Below, piece after piece: positions 1 to 7,950 of a stretch of DNA of 64,000 bases. Numbering within the stretch: the first letter of the stretch is position 1; every line of letters begins with the position of its first letter. The DNA is from Kaistella faecalis (GTDB lineage Bacteria; Bacteroidota; Bacteroidia; Flavobacteriales; Weeksellaceae). Below the pieces are notes generated by a model. That model had not been told where the DNA came from and searched no databases. It was given only the letters and a program-made list of their open reading frames with translations. Position numbers and translations under genes: made by a program. The stretch is taken from the NCBI RefSeq assembly GCF_019195395.1, contig NZ_CP078067.1:1813783-1877782 (forward strand), in the 5' to 3' direction.

Positions 1-91
1 GCAGTTCCTTAAACCGTCAGTAACTTTTAGACAGGCTAAGCTTAAAGCTGCTTACAAGCAGAAAAATGCGAGCCGCGAGGAGCAGGCGTAA
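1..91 (+). CDS. rpsU: 30S ribosomal protein S21, C-terminal end (partial)
   Basis: Codons read from base 2 end in TAA at 89-91 and give a basic tail containing KPSVTFRQAKLKAAYKQK, which matches the C-terminal part of flavobacterial S21. The start lies before the window. A stem-loop with a T run follows, and xerC-hpf come next, the usual neighbours of rpsU in this group. The protein is a small-subunit component that helps base pairing of mRNA with 16S rRNA. The fragment is short, so the call leans on gene order as well as sequence. Confidence 0.75.
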   Translation, partial: QFLKPSVTFRQAKLKAAYKQKNASREEQA

Positions 92-119
92 GACCACTTT
101 TTCTTTAAGAAAATACTTT

Positions 120-162
120 AATCACTTTTCAAATACTTATATTTGGAAAGTGATTTTTTGTT
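120..162 (+). terminator. Rho-independent terminator after rpsU
   Basis: The arms AATCACTTT (from 120) and AAAGTGATT (to about 155) form a stem followed by TTTTTGTTTTTT. It overlaps a possible TTG start of xerC at 143, which argues for the later ATG at 173. Confidence 0.7.
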
Positions 163-172
163 TTTTATCATC

Positions 173-1063
173 ATGGTGGAAAGATTTCTAGAATATATTG
201 CTGTAGAAAAGCGGTACTCGCCGCACACGCTTACGAGTTACAGAAAGGATCTGGAAGATTTTTCTACCTTCCTTCTTTACACTGAAGGCCATGAAAATTT
301 GGCACAAGCGGACAAGAAAATTGTTCGTAATTTCATGGTTTACCTCAGTGAAGAAAAAATTTCAAAGCGTTCCATTAACAGGAAACTCTCAACTCTCCGC
401 AGTTTTTATCTTTTCTTATTGAAAGTTGGTGAGATTAAAATTTCACCTCTGGAAAACATTCAATCCCTAAAATTTTATGCTGAGAAACAGATCCCATTTT
501 CCGAGGAGGAAATGGATCAGCATCAGTCTGTAGCGGGTAAATCTGAAAATCAGGGTTTGCTGAAAGAACTTATCATCGAAACCCTATATCAAACCGGGAT
601 CAGGCGTGCTGAGCTGGTTAATCTCCTGCACGAAGATGTAGATTTTGGGAAAGGGGAAATAAAAGTTATCGGTAAAGGAAACAAGGCCAGAATTATTCCT
701 GTTTCTGACAAACTTTTAGTTCAACTGGCAGAATATTTGCAGGTGAGAAAGCCGCTGGAAGCGTATAAAACGTATTTCTTCATCAATGCTAAAGGTAAAA
801 AACTGAATGATAAATTTGTATATTCTGCAGTTAATACCTACCTTAGTCTTGTTACTTCGAAGAAGAAAAAGAGCCCTCATATTCTAAGACACAGTTTTGC
901 AACTCACGTCCTGGAGCATGGGGCTGAAATTTCTAAAGTGAAGATGATCATGGGGCATACATCGCTTGCTTCTACGCAGGTTTATACCAGTGCCAATATA
1001 GAACAGTTAAAAAAAGTGTTTAACAAGGCTCATCCTAGAGCCAAAAAAAATTTAGATTTATGA
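173..1063 (+). CDS. xerC: Site-specific tyrosine recombinase XerC/XerD type
   Basis: A 296-residue protein of normal length for XerC/D. It resolves chromosome dimers by cutting and rejoining DNA at dif sites through a 3'-phosphotyrosine. The N-terminal SAM-like DNA-binding domain covers about residues 1-90. The catalytic set is complete: Arg144 (TGIR), Lys168 (GKGNK), His236/Arg239 (HILRH), His262 (GHTSL) and Tyr271. I chose ATG 173 over TTG 143 because the latter lies inside the rpsU terminator stem. The stop overlaps the hpf start by 4 bp (ATGA), so the two are translationally coupled. XerC and XerD cannot be told apart from the sequence alone. Confidence 0.9.
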   Translation: MVERFLEYIAVEKRYSPHTLTSYRKDLEDFSTFLLYTEGHENLAQADKKIVRNFMVYLSEEKISKRSINRKLSTLRSFYLFLLKVGEIKISPLENIQSLKFYAEKQIPFSEEEMDQHQSVAGKSENQGLLKELIIETLYQTGIRRAELVNLLHEDVDFGKGEIKVIGKGNKARIIPVSDKLLVQLAEYLQVRKPLEAYKTYFFINAKGKKLNDKFVYSAVNTYLSLVTSKKKKSPHILRHSFATHVLEHGAEISKVKMIMGHTSLASTQVYTSANIEQLKKVFNKAHPRAKKNLDL

Positions 1064-1350
1064 AAATTTCAGTACAGTCAATGGGATTGACTCCACACGC
1101 ACCGCTCGAAGAACATATCGAAAAAAAATTAAGCAAACTAGAAAACTATTATGATAAGATTGTAGAATGCAAAGTTTACCTGAAAGTAGAGAACAAATCG
1201 GATAAAGAAAACAAAACGGCAGAAATTATTTTGGCAGTTCCCGGCGATGATATCGTTGTAAAAAAGACAAGTGCAAGTTTTGAAGAAAGTTTGGATCAAT
1301 GTGCTGAAGTTGCTAAAAAGCTGCTAATCAAGAAAAAAGAATTAGCTTAA
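1060..1350 (+). CDS. hpf: Ribosome hibernation-promoting factor, short form (HPF/RaiA)
   Basis: A 96-residue protein of the HPF/RaiA (sigma-54 modulation) family. It binds the decoding and mRNA channel of the 30S subunit in stationary phase and inactivates ribosomes. It has the expected beta-alpha-beta-beta-beta-alpha pattern, with LTPHAPLEEHIEKKL as helix 1 and a lysine-rich last helix ending in KKLLIKKKELA. It lacks the C-terminal dimerisation domain of long HPF. Its start overlaps the xerC stop by 4 bp. Confidence 0.85.
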   Translation: MKISVQSMGLTPHAPLEEHIEKKLSKLENYYDKIVECKVYLKVENKSDKENKTAEIILAVPGDDIVVKKTSASFEESLDQCAEVAKKLLIKKKELA

Positions 1351-1378
1351 AAAAAATTATTAAAATTTTCCTAAAATA

Positions 1379-1412
1379 ATTTGTAGGTTTCAAAAAAACT
1401 CCCTTATATTTG
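1379..1412 (+). promoter_or_regulatory. Promoter for tRNA-Thr/tRNA-Tyr
   Basis: The -7 box TATATTTG is at 1405-1412 and a TTTG-type -33 box (ATTTG) is at 1379-1383, about 21 bp upstream, as in the Bacteroidota sigma-ABfr consensus. Confidence 0.7.
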
Positions 1413-1452
1413 CACTCGCAAAAAGAGATAAGCGTTCTTTTGAAATCTATTT

Positions 1453-1526
1453 GCCTCCATAGCTCAGTTGGCTAGAGCAGCTGATTTGTAATCAGCAGGT
1501 CGTGGGTTCGAGTCCCTCTGGAGGCT
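1453..1526 (+). tRNA. tRNA-Thr (anticodon TGT)
   Basis: 74 nt. Acceptor arm GCCTCCA pairs with TGGAGGC, and the discriminator base is T. The anticodon arm GCTGA-TTTGTAA-TCAGC places TGT at positions 34-36, reading ACA. The T arm contains GGTTCGAGTCC. CCA is not encoded. Confidence 0.95.
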
Positions 1527-1541
1527 CATTTTTGTAAAATT

Positions 1542-1624
1542 GGGGAGATTCCAGAGTGGCCAAATGGATCAGACTGTAACTCTGCTGTCTTACGACTTCG
1601 CAGGTTCGAATCCTGCTCTCCCCA
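1542..1624 (+). tRNA. tRNA-Tyr (anticodon GTA)
   Basis: 83 nt with a long variable arm, as in class II tRNA-Tyr. Acceptor GGGGAGA pairs with TCTCCCC and the discriminator is A. The anticodon loop CTGTAAC carries GTA. The outermost anticodon-stem pair is a T-C mismatch. Confidence 0.93.
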
Positions 1625-1641
1625 CATTTTATAAAAAACGC

Positions 1642-1672
1642 TTTGCAGGTCTCAAAAATTATTTTAGATTTG
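1642..1672 (+). promoter_or_regulatory. Promoter for tRNA-Gly inside the tRNA cluster
   Basis: TTTG at 1642-1645, a 19-bp spacer, then TAGATTTG at 1665-1672. This is a full match to the Bacteroidota -33/-7 pattern and suggests tRNA-Gly starts its own transcript. Confidence 0.7.
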
Positions 1673-1705
1673 CAAACCGTTTACCAACAGTTTTGGAAAC
1701 AAAAT

Positions 1706-1778
1706 GCGGAAGTAGCTCAGTTGGTAGAGCGTCAGCCTTCCAAGCTGAATGTCGCGAGTTCGACCCTCGTCTTCCGCT
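1706..1778 (+). tRNA. tRNA-Gly (anticodon TCC)
   Basis: 73 nt. Acceptor GCGGAAG pairs with CTTCCGC and the discriminator is T. The anticodon arm TCAGC-CTTCCAA-GCTGA gives anticodon TCC. Confidence 0.95.
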
Positions 1779-1784
1779 CAAAGA

Positions 1785-1818
1785 AAATCACAACCAACGC
1801 GGCTTGTGATTTTTTTTT
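1785..1818 (+). terminator. Terminator between tRNA-Gly and tRNA-Thr
   Basis: AAATCACAA (1785-1793) pairs with TTGTGATTT (1804-1812) and is followed by a run of T. It lies within the tRNA cluster, so readthrough to the last tRNA would be partial. Confidence 0.65.
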
Positions 1819-1827
1819 AAATTTTTT

Positions 1828-1899
1828 GCCGACTTAGCTCAGGGGTAGAGCGCTTCCTTGGTAAGGAAGAGGTCGTGAGTTCAAATCTCATAGTTGGCT
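1828..1899 (+). tRNA. tRNA-Thr (anticodon GGT)
   Basis: 72 nt. Acceptor GCCGACT pairs with AGTTGGC (one G-T wobble). The anticodon arm CTTCC-TTGGTAA-GGAAG gives GGT. This is the second threonine tRNA of the cluster. Confidence 0.94.
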
Positions 1900-1905
1900 C
1901 TATTT

Positions 1906-1940
1906 AAATCTCCTTTTTACTAAGGAGATTTTTGCTTTTT
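1906..1940 (+). terminator. Terminator after the tRNA cluster
   Basis: AAATCTCCTT (1906-1915) pairs with AAGGAGATTT (1922-1931), followed by TTGCTTTTTT. Confidence 0.75.
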
Positions 1941-2037
1941 TAAGACCACTATTTAGTCGGTAATATGGTCTTAATTCTTAAAATTATTTTAAAGGAAAGA
2001 GTAAAGTTTAATTATACTTTAAAAAATATTTCTGCCT

Positions 2038-2068
2038 TTTGCGAATAAATAATTTTTCCCTAAATTTG
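2038..2068 (+). promoter_or_regulatory. Upstream tuf promoter (P1)
   Basis: TTTG at 2038-2041, a 19-bp spacer and TAAATTTG at 2061-2068. Transcripts from here would carry a leader of about 140 nt before tuf. With P2, this accounts for most of the roughly 275-bp gap between the tRNA terminator and tuf; I saw no coding sequence in it. Confidence 0.65.
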
Positions 2069-2165
2069 CAGACCAGTATTTTATTGGGAAATGGTGCCGT
2101 AGGCTGCGGAATTTGTAATTTGAGGATTTTTGTTAAAAAAAGATTTTCAATATACAAAATTTCAC

Positions 2166-2173
2166 TATATTTG
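2166..2173 (+). promoter_or_regulatory. Proximal tuf promoter (P2), -7 box
   Basis: TATATTTG at 2166-2173, about 43 bp before the tuf ATG. No clear TTTG -33 box is present; the spacing region holds only a T-rich stretch near 2144-2148. Confidence 0.6.
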
Positions 2174-2215
2174 CGCACCGAAAATTTAAATAATAATTAA
2201 ATAAATAATTAAATC

Positions 2216-3403
2216 ATGGCAAAGGAAACGTTTAATCGTAACAAACCACACTTGAACATTGGTACCATCGGTCACGTAGACCATGGTAAAACTACACTTA
2301 CTGCAGCAATCAGTAAAGTATTATCTGATAAAGGATTAGGTACTGCAAGAGATTTCTCTTCTATCGATTCTGCACCAGAAGAAAAAGAAAGAGGTATTAC
2401 TATCAACACTTCACACATTGAGTACGAAACTGCTAACAGACACTATGCTCACGTAGATTGTCCAGGTCACGCCGACTATGTTAAGAACATGGTAACTGGT
2501 GCTGCTCAGATGGACGGAGCTATTCTTGTAGTAGCTGCAACTGACGGACCAATGCCTCAAACAAGAGAGCACATCCTTCTTTGCCGTCAGGTAAATGTAC
2601 CTAACGTATTGGTGTTCATGAACAAAGTGGATATGGTTGATGATCCAGAATTGTTGGAATTAGTAGAATTAGAAGTTAGAGACCTTCTTTCTTCTTACGA
2701 TTACGATGGTGACAACACTCCAGTAATTCAAGGTTCAGCTCTTGGAGCTCTTAACGGAGAGCCAAAATGGGTTGCTACTGTAGAAGCTCTTATGGATGCT
2801 GTTGATACTTGGATTGAACTTCCAGTTAGAGACCAGGATAAGCCATTCCTTATGCCAATCGAAGATGTATTCTCTATTACAGGTAGAGGTACTGTAGCAA
2901 CTGGTAGAATTGAAGCTGGTGTTATCAATACTGGTGATCCAGTTGATATCGTAGGTATGGGTGATGAAAAACTTACTTCTACTATTACAGGAGTTGAGAT
3001 GTTCAGAAAAATCCTAGACAGAGGGGAAGCTGGTGATAACGTAGGTCTATTGTTGAGAGGTATTGAAAAAACCGACATCAAGAGAGGTATGGTAATCGCT
3101 AAGAAAGATTCTGTTAAGCCACACAAAAAATTCAAAGCTGAGGTTTATATCCTTTCTAAAGAAGAAGGTGGTCGTCACACTCCATTCCACAACAAATACC
3201 GTCCACAGTTCTATGTAAGAACTACAGACGTTACAGGTGAGATCTTCTTACCAGAAGGTGTAGAAATGGTAATGCCAGGTGATAACATCTCTATTACTGT
3301 AGAATTGTTACAGCCAATCGCTCTTAACGTAGGTCTTAGATTTGCGATCAGAGAAGGTGGTAGAACAGTTGGTGCAGGTCAGGTAACTGAAATCTTAGAT
3401 TAA
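2216..3403 (+). CDS. tuf: Elongation factor Tu
   Basis: A 395-residue GTPase that delivers aminoacyl-tRNA to the ribosome. The G1 motif GHVDHGKT is at residues 19-26, G3 DCPGH near 81-85 and G4 NKVD near 136-139; domains 2 and 3 are complete. Codon use is strongly biased towards the preferred codons of highly expressed genes. Two TAnnTTTG boxes lie upstream and a strong hairpin terminator follows. It sits between tRNA genes, the classic tRNA-tuf-tRNA-Trp-secE-nusG layout. Confidence 0.98.
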   Translation: MAKETFNRNKPHLNIGTIGHVDHGKTTLTAAISKVLSDKGLGTARDFSSIDSAPEEKERGITINTSHIEYETANRHYAHVDCPGHADYVKNMVTGAAQMDGAILVVAATDGPMPQTREHILLCRQVNVPNVLVFMNKVDMVDDPELLELVELEVRDLLSSYDYDGDNTPVIQGSALGALNGEPKWVATVEALMDAVDTWIELPVRDQDKPFLMPIEDVFSITGRGTVATGRIEAGVINTGDPVDIVGMGDEKLTSTITGVEMFRKILDRGEAGDNVGLLLRGIEKTDIKRGMVIAKKDSVKPHKKFKAEVYILSKEEGGRHTPFHNKYRPQFYVRTTDVTGEIFLPEGVEMVMPGDNISITVELLQPIALNVGLRFAIREGGRTVGAGQVTEILD

Positions 3404-3420
3404 TTTCTAAATAAATATTA

Positions 3421-3452
3421 AAGTTCCGTAGGGAAACTTACGGGACTTTTTT
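3421..3452 (+). terminator. Terminator after tuf
   Basis: AAGTTCCGTA (3421-3430) pairs with TACGGGACTT (3439-3448, one wobble), followed by a T run. It separates tuf from tRNA-Trp. Confidence 0.8.
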
Positions 3453-3457
3453 AATCT

Positions 3458-3528
3458 ACGGGCATCGTCCAATGGTAGGATACCGGTCTCCAAAACCGTT
3501 GATCAGGGTTCGAATCCTTGTGCCCGTG
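3458..3528 (+). tRNA. tRNA-Trp (anticodon CCA)
   Basis: 71 nt. Acceptor ACGGGCA pairs with TGCCCGT and the discriminator is G. The anticodon loop CTCCAAA gives CCA. secE begins 14 nt downstream, so the tRNA is probably cut from the secE-nusG transcript. Confidence 0.94.
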
Positions 3529-3542
3529 CAAAACAAATAATA

Positions 3543-3746
3543 ATGAGCTTAGTTGATTTCCTAAAAGGTTCGTATACCGAATTTAAAGATAAAGTAGAAT
3601 GGCCGAAGTGGCCAGATCTGCAATCATCTACGATTGTGGTTACCATTGCCACTGTTATTTTGGCGCTGTTTACATTTGGTATAGATTCATTGTTCAGTAA
3701 ATCTATTGCCAATGTAATTTCTATTTTTATCAACCTGTTCAATTAA
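3543..3746 (+). CDS. secE: Preprotein translocase subunit SecE
   Basis: A 67-residue single-span inner-membrane protein that clamps SecY in the SecYEG channel. An amphipathic segment with KVEWPKWPDLQSST precedes one transmembrane helix at about residues 30-62. The short one-helix form is usual outside enterobacteria. It lies between tRNA-Trp and nusG, 14 bp before the latter. Confidence 0.92.
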   Translation: MSLVDFLKGSYTEFKDKVEWPKWPDLQSSTIVVTIATVILALFTFGIDSLFSKSIANVISIFINLFN

Positions 3747-3760
3747 AATTATTTTCCAAA

Positions 3761-4303
3761 ATGAGTGACTTGAAGTGGTATGTTCTGAAATCCATCAGTG
3801 GACAGGAAAATAAGGTGAAAACCTATATTGAGAACGAAATGAAGCATCTTGGTTTCGAATCATATGTTACTCAGGTTGTTATTCCTATGGAAAAAGTTAT
3901 TACCATGAGAAATGGTAAAAAAGTTCCAAAAGAAAAGCCTTATTATCCAGGTTATTTAATGGTAGAAGCCAATCTGGTAGGTGAAATTCCACACATTATT
4001 AAAAATATCCCGGGAGTAATTTCCTTCCTGAGTTTAACCAAAGGAGGCGATCCGGTACCGATGCGTAAAGTTGAAGTCAACAGAATGCTTGGTAGAATGG
4101 ATGAATTGTCAGAATTTGCTGTAGAAGCCAGTATCCCGTTCGTTGTTGGTGAAAATGTAAAAGTAATCGATGGTCCTTTCAACGGATTCAATGGTACAGT
4201 AGAGAAAATCTACGAAGACAAAAAGAAAATTGAAGTTTCAGTAATGATTTTCGGAAGAAAAACACCAATGGAACTAAGCTATATGCAGATCGAGAAAGTT
4301 TAA
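3761..4303 (+). CDS. nusG: Transcription antitermination factor NusG
   Basis: A 180-residue protein with an NGN domain at about residues 4-115 (KWYVLKSISGQENKVKTYIE) and a C-terminal KOW domain near 130-178 (GPFNGFNGTVEKI). It binds the RNA polymerase clamp and links it to Rho or to ribosomal S10. It is probably co-transcribed with secE, and a strong terminator follows, so the next ribosomal operon is transcribed separately. Confidence 0.95.
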   Translation: MSDLKWYVLKSISGQENKVKTYIENEMKHLGFESYVTQVVIPMEKVITMRNGKKVPKEKPYYPGYLMVEANLVGEIPHIIKNIPGVISFLSLTKGGDPVPMRKVEVNRMLGRMDELSEFAVEASIPFVVGENVKVIDGPFNGFNGTVEKIYEDKKKIEVSVMIFGRKTPMELSYMQIEKV

Positions 4304-4329
4304 ACTGCATTATAAAATTCACAATCACG

Positions 4330-4361
4330 AAAACCACTTTTATAGTGGTTTTCTTTTTTTT
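4330..4361 (+). terminator. Terminator after nusG
   Basis: AAAACCACT (4330-4338) and AGTGGTTTT (4344-4352) with a 5-nt loop, followed by CTTTTTTTT. Confidence 0.85.
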
Positions 4362-4482
4362 AATAACTTCCCCAAACATTTTTTATCGTTCCAGAAGAGT
4401 TGTGCATTGTTATTCACCCCAATCTGCGACTTGCATAAGGATTTAGTTTTTCCTATTTTGCCTGGAATTTAAAAATGAACCC

Positions 4483-5187
4483 ATGCCGGAAGCAAAATGG
4501 TCTAAGCTCGTTCAGTCACAAAGTAGCTACGCTAGAAACGATGATTCACAGGAACTCGCTGAATTAATTACCAACTATTTTTTTTTATTCGACTGTTTCG
4601 AGAATAAAATCATCTTTACAAATACTTCTTTTGAAGTAGTTACAGGATACACCAGCACAGATTTTACACTGGAATTCCTCCTTTCGATTATTCACCCGGA
4701 AGATTTGGAATATTTCTACCAAAGTGAGGAAAATGGTCTACACTTTACCAATAAGCTGCTCTTCAACGATCATTACAAATTTATTCTTTCCTACTCGTAC
4801 AGAATTAGGATTGCTGATGGCTCATACATCTGGATTAATCAACAGTGTCAGGGTATTGAAGTCAACACACAGGGACATCTGACCAAAACTCTGGTAAAGC
4901 ACAAAGTTATTAATGATCTTGTGTCTCAGCCCGAAAATGATTACAAAATCTATGATAAGATTAAAAATATTTTTGTAGACGCAGATAACTGTTTCCGTCT
5001 TACCAAACGCGAGTTGGAAATCATAGACCTTATAAGAGAAGGCCTTTCCAGTGATCAAATTGCGGAGCAACTTTTCTTAAGCAGAAATACCATTATTACC
5101 CACCGGCGGAATATCCTTAATAAAGCCAACTCATCCAGTTTTTTCGAACTTTTCAAGAAAATGCGGTTTGAAACGCTGTTGGGATAG
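4483..5187 (+). CDS. PAS-domain LuxR-type transcriptional regulator
   Basis: A 234-residue soluble protein. Residues about 30-145 have the pattern of a PAS (PAS_3-like) sensor fold, with VTGYTSTDF and IHPEDLEYF early and YRIRIADGSYIWINQQ late. Residues about 172-225 are a LuxR/GerE helix-turn-helix (LTKRELEIIDLIREG, then SDQIAEQLFLSRNTIITHRR). There is no receiver or kinase domain, so it probably senses a small ligand or partner directly. It lies between nusG and the rplK operon with a terminator on each side, so it forms its own unit inserted in an otherwise conserved ribosomal/RNAP block. Its target is unknown. Confidence 0.85.
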   Translation: MPEAKWSKLVQSQSSYARNDDSQELAELITNYFFLFDCFENKIIFTNTSFEVVTGYTSTDFTLEFLLSIIHPEDLEYFYQSEENGLHFTNKLLFNDHYKFILSYSYRIRIADGSYIWINQQCQGIEVNTQGHLTKTLVKHKVINDLVSQPENDYKIYDKIKNIFVDADNCFRLTKRELEIIDLIREGLSSDQIAEQLFLSRNTIITHRRNILNKANSSSFFELFKKMRFETLLG

Positions 5188-5212
5188 GAGGTAGTTTTTT
5201 TTAAATAAAAAA

Positions 5213-5245
5213 ACAGGAGTGAATTTCACCCCTGTAATTTTTTCA
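5213..5245 (+). terminator. Terminator after the PAS-LuxR gene
   Basis: ACAGGAGTGAA (5213-5223) pairs with TTCACCCCTGT (5225-5235, one mismatch), followed by AATTTTTTC; an A run precedes it, so it could work on both strands. From here to the rplK promoter at 5452 (about 200 bp) I see nothing else. Confidence 0.7.
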
Positions 5246-5451
5246 TCATTTGTTTTTTTCATCTCCTCCTTTCGGTTGAAGTTTTCTTCTGTCATTTGTG
5301 GAGCACAAAACTACGCTTATGTGCCGGCAGAACAAATACCTATTAAGCAGTATTTTTTTTCTAAGTTATATGGATTTTCATTTTGGGATTCAGGTTGTCG
5401 GGAAATATTTAGGAATCATTCTAATAGCACTTAAAAAACAATGACTTAGGT

Positions 5452-5482
5452 GTTGCAGGATTAAAAATAATTCTTAATTTTG
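5452..5482 (+). promoter_or_regulatory. Promoter of the rplK-rplA-rplJ-rplL operon
   Basis: GTTG at 5452-5455, a 19-bp spacer and TAATTTTG at 5475-5482. The leader is about 90 nt and contains a small hairpin (TGTAG at about 5492, CTACA at about 5513), a possible autoregulatory site for L1 by analogy with other L11 operons; that role is inferred only. Confidence 0.65.
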
Positions 5483-5577
5483 CAGTCCGAAATGTAGAGT
5501 TGTATGGTGAGACTACAGCTTTGCAGATTTATAAATGCTTCCACATTCATAAATTTCTTAATTTTTAAAAAACAAAA

Positions 5578-6021
5578 ATGGCTAAAAAAGTCTTTAAAAT
5601 GGTTAAGCTTCAGGTGAAGGGTGGCGCTGCTAACCCGTCTCCACCAGTAGGTCCAGCTTTGGGTTCTGCAGGTGTGAACATCATGGAGTTTTGTAAACAA
5701 TTTAACGGAAGAACGCAAGATAAGCCGGGGCAAGTTTTACCTGTAGTAATTACAGTATACGAAGACAAATCTTTTGAATTCGTAATTAAAACTCCACCCG
5801 TGGCAATCCAGTTGATGGAAGCTTCTAAAGTGAAGAAAGGTTCAGGTGAGCCTAACAGAGCTAAAGTAGGAAGTGTATCTTGGGATCAGGTTAAAAAAAT
5901 CGCCGAAGATAAAATGACAGACCTTAACTGTTTTACAGTTGATTCTGCATTAACAATGATCGCGGGAACTGCAAGATCTATGGGATTGAGAGTAACAGGA
6001 ACTAAACCAACTAACGCTTAA
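5578..6021 (+). CDS. rplK: 50S ribosomal protein L11
   Basis: A 147-residue protein of normal length. The N-terminal domain starts [20 protein letters not shown], the conserved proline-rich segment at the factor-binding centre, and the C-terminal rRNA-binding domain ends GTARSMGL. It forms the stalk base on 23S rRNA with L10 and is needed for stringent-response signalling by RelA. It is the first gene of a four-gene operon and lies 11 bp before rplA. Confidence 0.97.
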   Translation: MAKKVFKMVKLQVKGGAANPSPPVGPALGSAGVNIMEFCKQFNGRTQDKPGQVLPVVITVYEDKSFEFVIKTPPVAIQLMEASKVKKGSGEPNRAKVGSVSWDQVKKIAEDKMTDLNCFTVDSALTMIAGTARSMGLRVTGTKPTNA

Positions 6022-6032
6022 TACTAATAGAA

Positions 6033-6725
6033 ATGGCAAAATTAACTAAAAAGCAAAAGGAAGCTTTAAGCAAAATAGAAAAAAACAAAATTTACAGCCT
6101 TGACGAAGCTTCTGCTTTGGTGAAAGATGTAAACTTTGCAAAATTTGACGCTTCTGTAGATATCGCAGTTAGATTGGGTGTAGATCCAAGAAAAGCTAAC
6201 CAAATGGTAAGAGGTGTAGTATCTCTTCCACACGGTACCGGTAAAGATGTAAAAGTTTTGGCGCTTGTAACTCCAGACAAGGAGGCAGAAGCTAAAGAAG
6301 CTGGTGCAGATTACGTAGGTCTTGACGAATACTTACAGAAAATAAAAGATGGTTGGACAGATGTTGACGTTATCGTTACCATGCCAGCTGTAATGGGTAA
6401 ATTAGGTCCATTGGGTAGAGTTTTAGGTCCAAGAGGATTAATGCCAAACCCAAAATCAGGAACTGTAACCATGGAAATTGGTAAAGCAGTAGCTGAAGTG
6501 AAAGCTGGTAAAATCGATTTCAAAGTTGATAAATACGGTATTATTCACGCAGGAATTGGTAAAGTATCTTTCGATGCTGCTAAAATCCGTGAGAATGCTG
6601 CCGAACTTATTCACACTTTGGTAAAATTGAAACCAACTGCCGCTAAAGGTACTTATGTGAAAAGCATCTACATGTCTTCTACAATGAGTCCGGGTATTGC
6701 AATTGATACTAAATCTGTAAACTAA
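6033..6725 (+). CDS. rplA: 50S ribosomal protein L1
   Basis: A 230-residue two-domain protein of the L1 stalk, which moves deacylated tRNA through the E site. The signature [20 protein letters not shown] lies near residues 126-145. In many bacteria L1 represses its own operon by binding the leader mRNA. The preceding gene ends 11 bp before it and rplJ starts 13 bp after it. Confidence 0.97.
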   Translation: MAKLTKKQKEALSKIEKNKIYSLDEASALVKDVNFAKFDASVDIAVRLGVDPRKANQMVRGVVSLPHGTGKDVKVLALVTPDKEAEAKEAGADYVGLDEYLQKIKDGWTDVDVIVTMPAVMGKLGPLGRVLGPRGLMPNPKSGTVTMEIGKAVAEVKAGKIDFKVDKYGIIHAGIGKVSFDAAKIRENAAELIHTLVKLKPTAAKGTYVKSIYMSSTMSPGIAIDTKSVN

Positions 6726-6738
6726 AATCTGTAAGACA

Positions 6739-7353
6739 ATGACAAAAGAAGATAAAGTATTAGTAATACAAGAATTAAAAGATCTGTTACAGGACGCGAA
6801 AGTGGTTTATGTAGCAAGTCTTGAAGGAATGAATGCTGCTGCAACTTCAGATTTCAGAAGACAGGCATTTAAACAAAATATCAGCCTTAAAGTTGTTAAG
6901 AATACACTTTTGCAAAAAGCAATGGAGCAAATCGAAGGAGTAGATTACTCTGAGATGTTCCAGACTTTCAAAGGAAATTCTGCATTAATGATCTCTGATA
7001 CAGCAAATGCTCCGGCAAAGCTGATCCAGAGTTTCAGAAAAAAAGCTGAAATACCTGCATTAAAATCTGCTTTCGTGCAGGAAACTTTCTACGTAGGTGA
7101 TGAGAATTTAGGAGCGCTTGTAAACATCAAGTCTAGAGAAGAAATGATCGGAGAAATCATCGGATTACTTCAGTCACCAATCCAGAGAGTTGTTTCTGCA
7201 CTTCAAAACAAGGCCGAATCTACAGACGCGCCAGCTGAAGAAGCTGCACCGGCTGCTGAAGAAGCGAAAACAGAGGAAACTCCAGCTGCAGAAGCTGCTC
7301 CAGAAACACCTGAAGCAAGCGCTGAAGCTACAGACGCACCTAGTGCAGAGTAA
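6739..7353 (+). CDS. rplJ: 50S ribosomal protein L10 with acidic C-terminal extension
   Basis: A 204-residue protein. Residues 1-155 are the L10 core ([20 protein letters not shown] and the L12-binding helix near 135-155) that anchors the L7/L12 stalk. Residues about 160-204 are an added low-complexity tail of Ala, Glu, Thr and Pro with one lysine. Most bacterial L10 proteins end near 165-175 residues, so the tail is an add-on. It precedes rplL by 53 bp. Confidence 0.95.
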   Translation: MTKEDKVLVIQELKDLLQDAKVVYVASLEGMNAAATSDFRRQAFKQNISLKVVKNTLLQKAMEQIEGVDYSEMFQTFKGNSALMISDTANAPAKLIQSFRKKAEIPALKSAFVQETFYVGDENLGALVNIKSREEMIGEIIGLLQSPIQRVVSALQNKAESTDAPAEEAAPAAEEAKTEETPAAEAAPETPEASAEATDAPSAE

Positions 7354-7406
7354 TTAGACTCAAAAAAAATCAAAATAAATCGTTCAACAAATTAAAACAT
7401 TACAAA

Positions 7407-7775
7407 ATGTCAGATTTAAAAAATTTAGCTGAAACGCTAGTAAACTTAACCGTAAAAGACGTAAATGAATTAGCTGCTATCCTTAAGGATGAGTACGGAA
7501 TCGAGCCAGCTGCTGCTGCTGTAGTTATGGCTGCAGGTGGTGGTGCTGAAGCTGCTGAAGAAAAAACAGAATTCGATGTAATTCTTAAAGCTGCTGGTGC
7601 TTCTAAATTAGCTGTTGTTAAATTAGTAAAAGATTTAACAGGTGCAGGTCTTAAAGAAGCTAAAGATATGGTAGACAGCGCTCCTGCTCCAATCAAGCAA
7701 GGTATTTCTAAAGACGAAGCTGAAGCTTTGAAAAAACAATTAGAAGAAGCTGGTGCTGAAGTAGAATTGAAATAA
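7407..7775 (+). CDS. rplL: 50S ribosomal protein L7/L12
   Basis: A 122-residue protein. The N-terminal dimerisation domain (residues 1-35) is joined by an Ala/Gly/Glu hinge near 36-52 to the C-terminal domain that recruits translation GTPases ([20 protein letters not shown]). Codon use is highly biased. It is the last gene of the operon, and a strong terminator follows 22 bp after the stop. Confidence 0.97.
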   Translation: MSDLKNLAETLVNLTVKDVNELAAILKDEYGIEPAAAAVVMAAGGGAEAAEEKTEFDVILKAAGASKLAVVKLVKDLTGAGLKEAKDMVDSAPAPIKQGISKDEAEALKKQLEEAGAEVELK

Positions 7776-7796
7776 TTCTTTTACACCCAAATACTG

Positions 7797-7823
7797 AAAC
7801 CTCACTTTTAGTGAGGTTTTTTT
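7797..7823 (+). terminator. Terminator after rplL
   Basis: AAACCTCACT (7797-7806) and AGTGAGGTTT (7810-7819) with a 3-nt loop and a T run. It separates the ribosomal operon from rpoBC. Confidence 0.85.
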
Positions 7824-7908
7824 ATTTCGTAAATTTTTAAACTATATAGATTTTCAATGCGTTTTAACAAAACTTTATAACACATCGAACTTTTCGCGTC
7901 ACTGTAAA

Positions 7909-7940
7909 TTTGTGTAAGTTCTTTATTTTGAGTACATTTG
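7909..7940 (+). promoter_or_regulatory. Promoter of rpoB-rpoC
   Basis: TTTG at 7909-7912, a 20-bp spacer and TACATTTG at 7933-7940. The start would be near 7946, leaving a 5' leader of about 300 nt. Confidence 0.7.
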
Positions 7941-7950
7941 CACTCCTTTT

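Noticed and set aside
1540-1837. Open frames across the tRNA genes
   Set aside because: They are read through tRNA-Tyr and tRNA-Gly; no start signal or family match.
5219-5434. 71-codon hydrophobic frame after the PAS-LuxR gene
   Set aside because: It starts inside a terminator hairpin and resembles no family; AT-rich chance frame.
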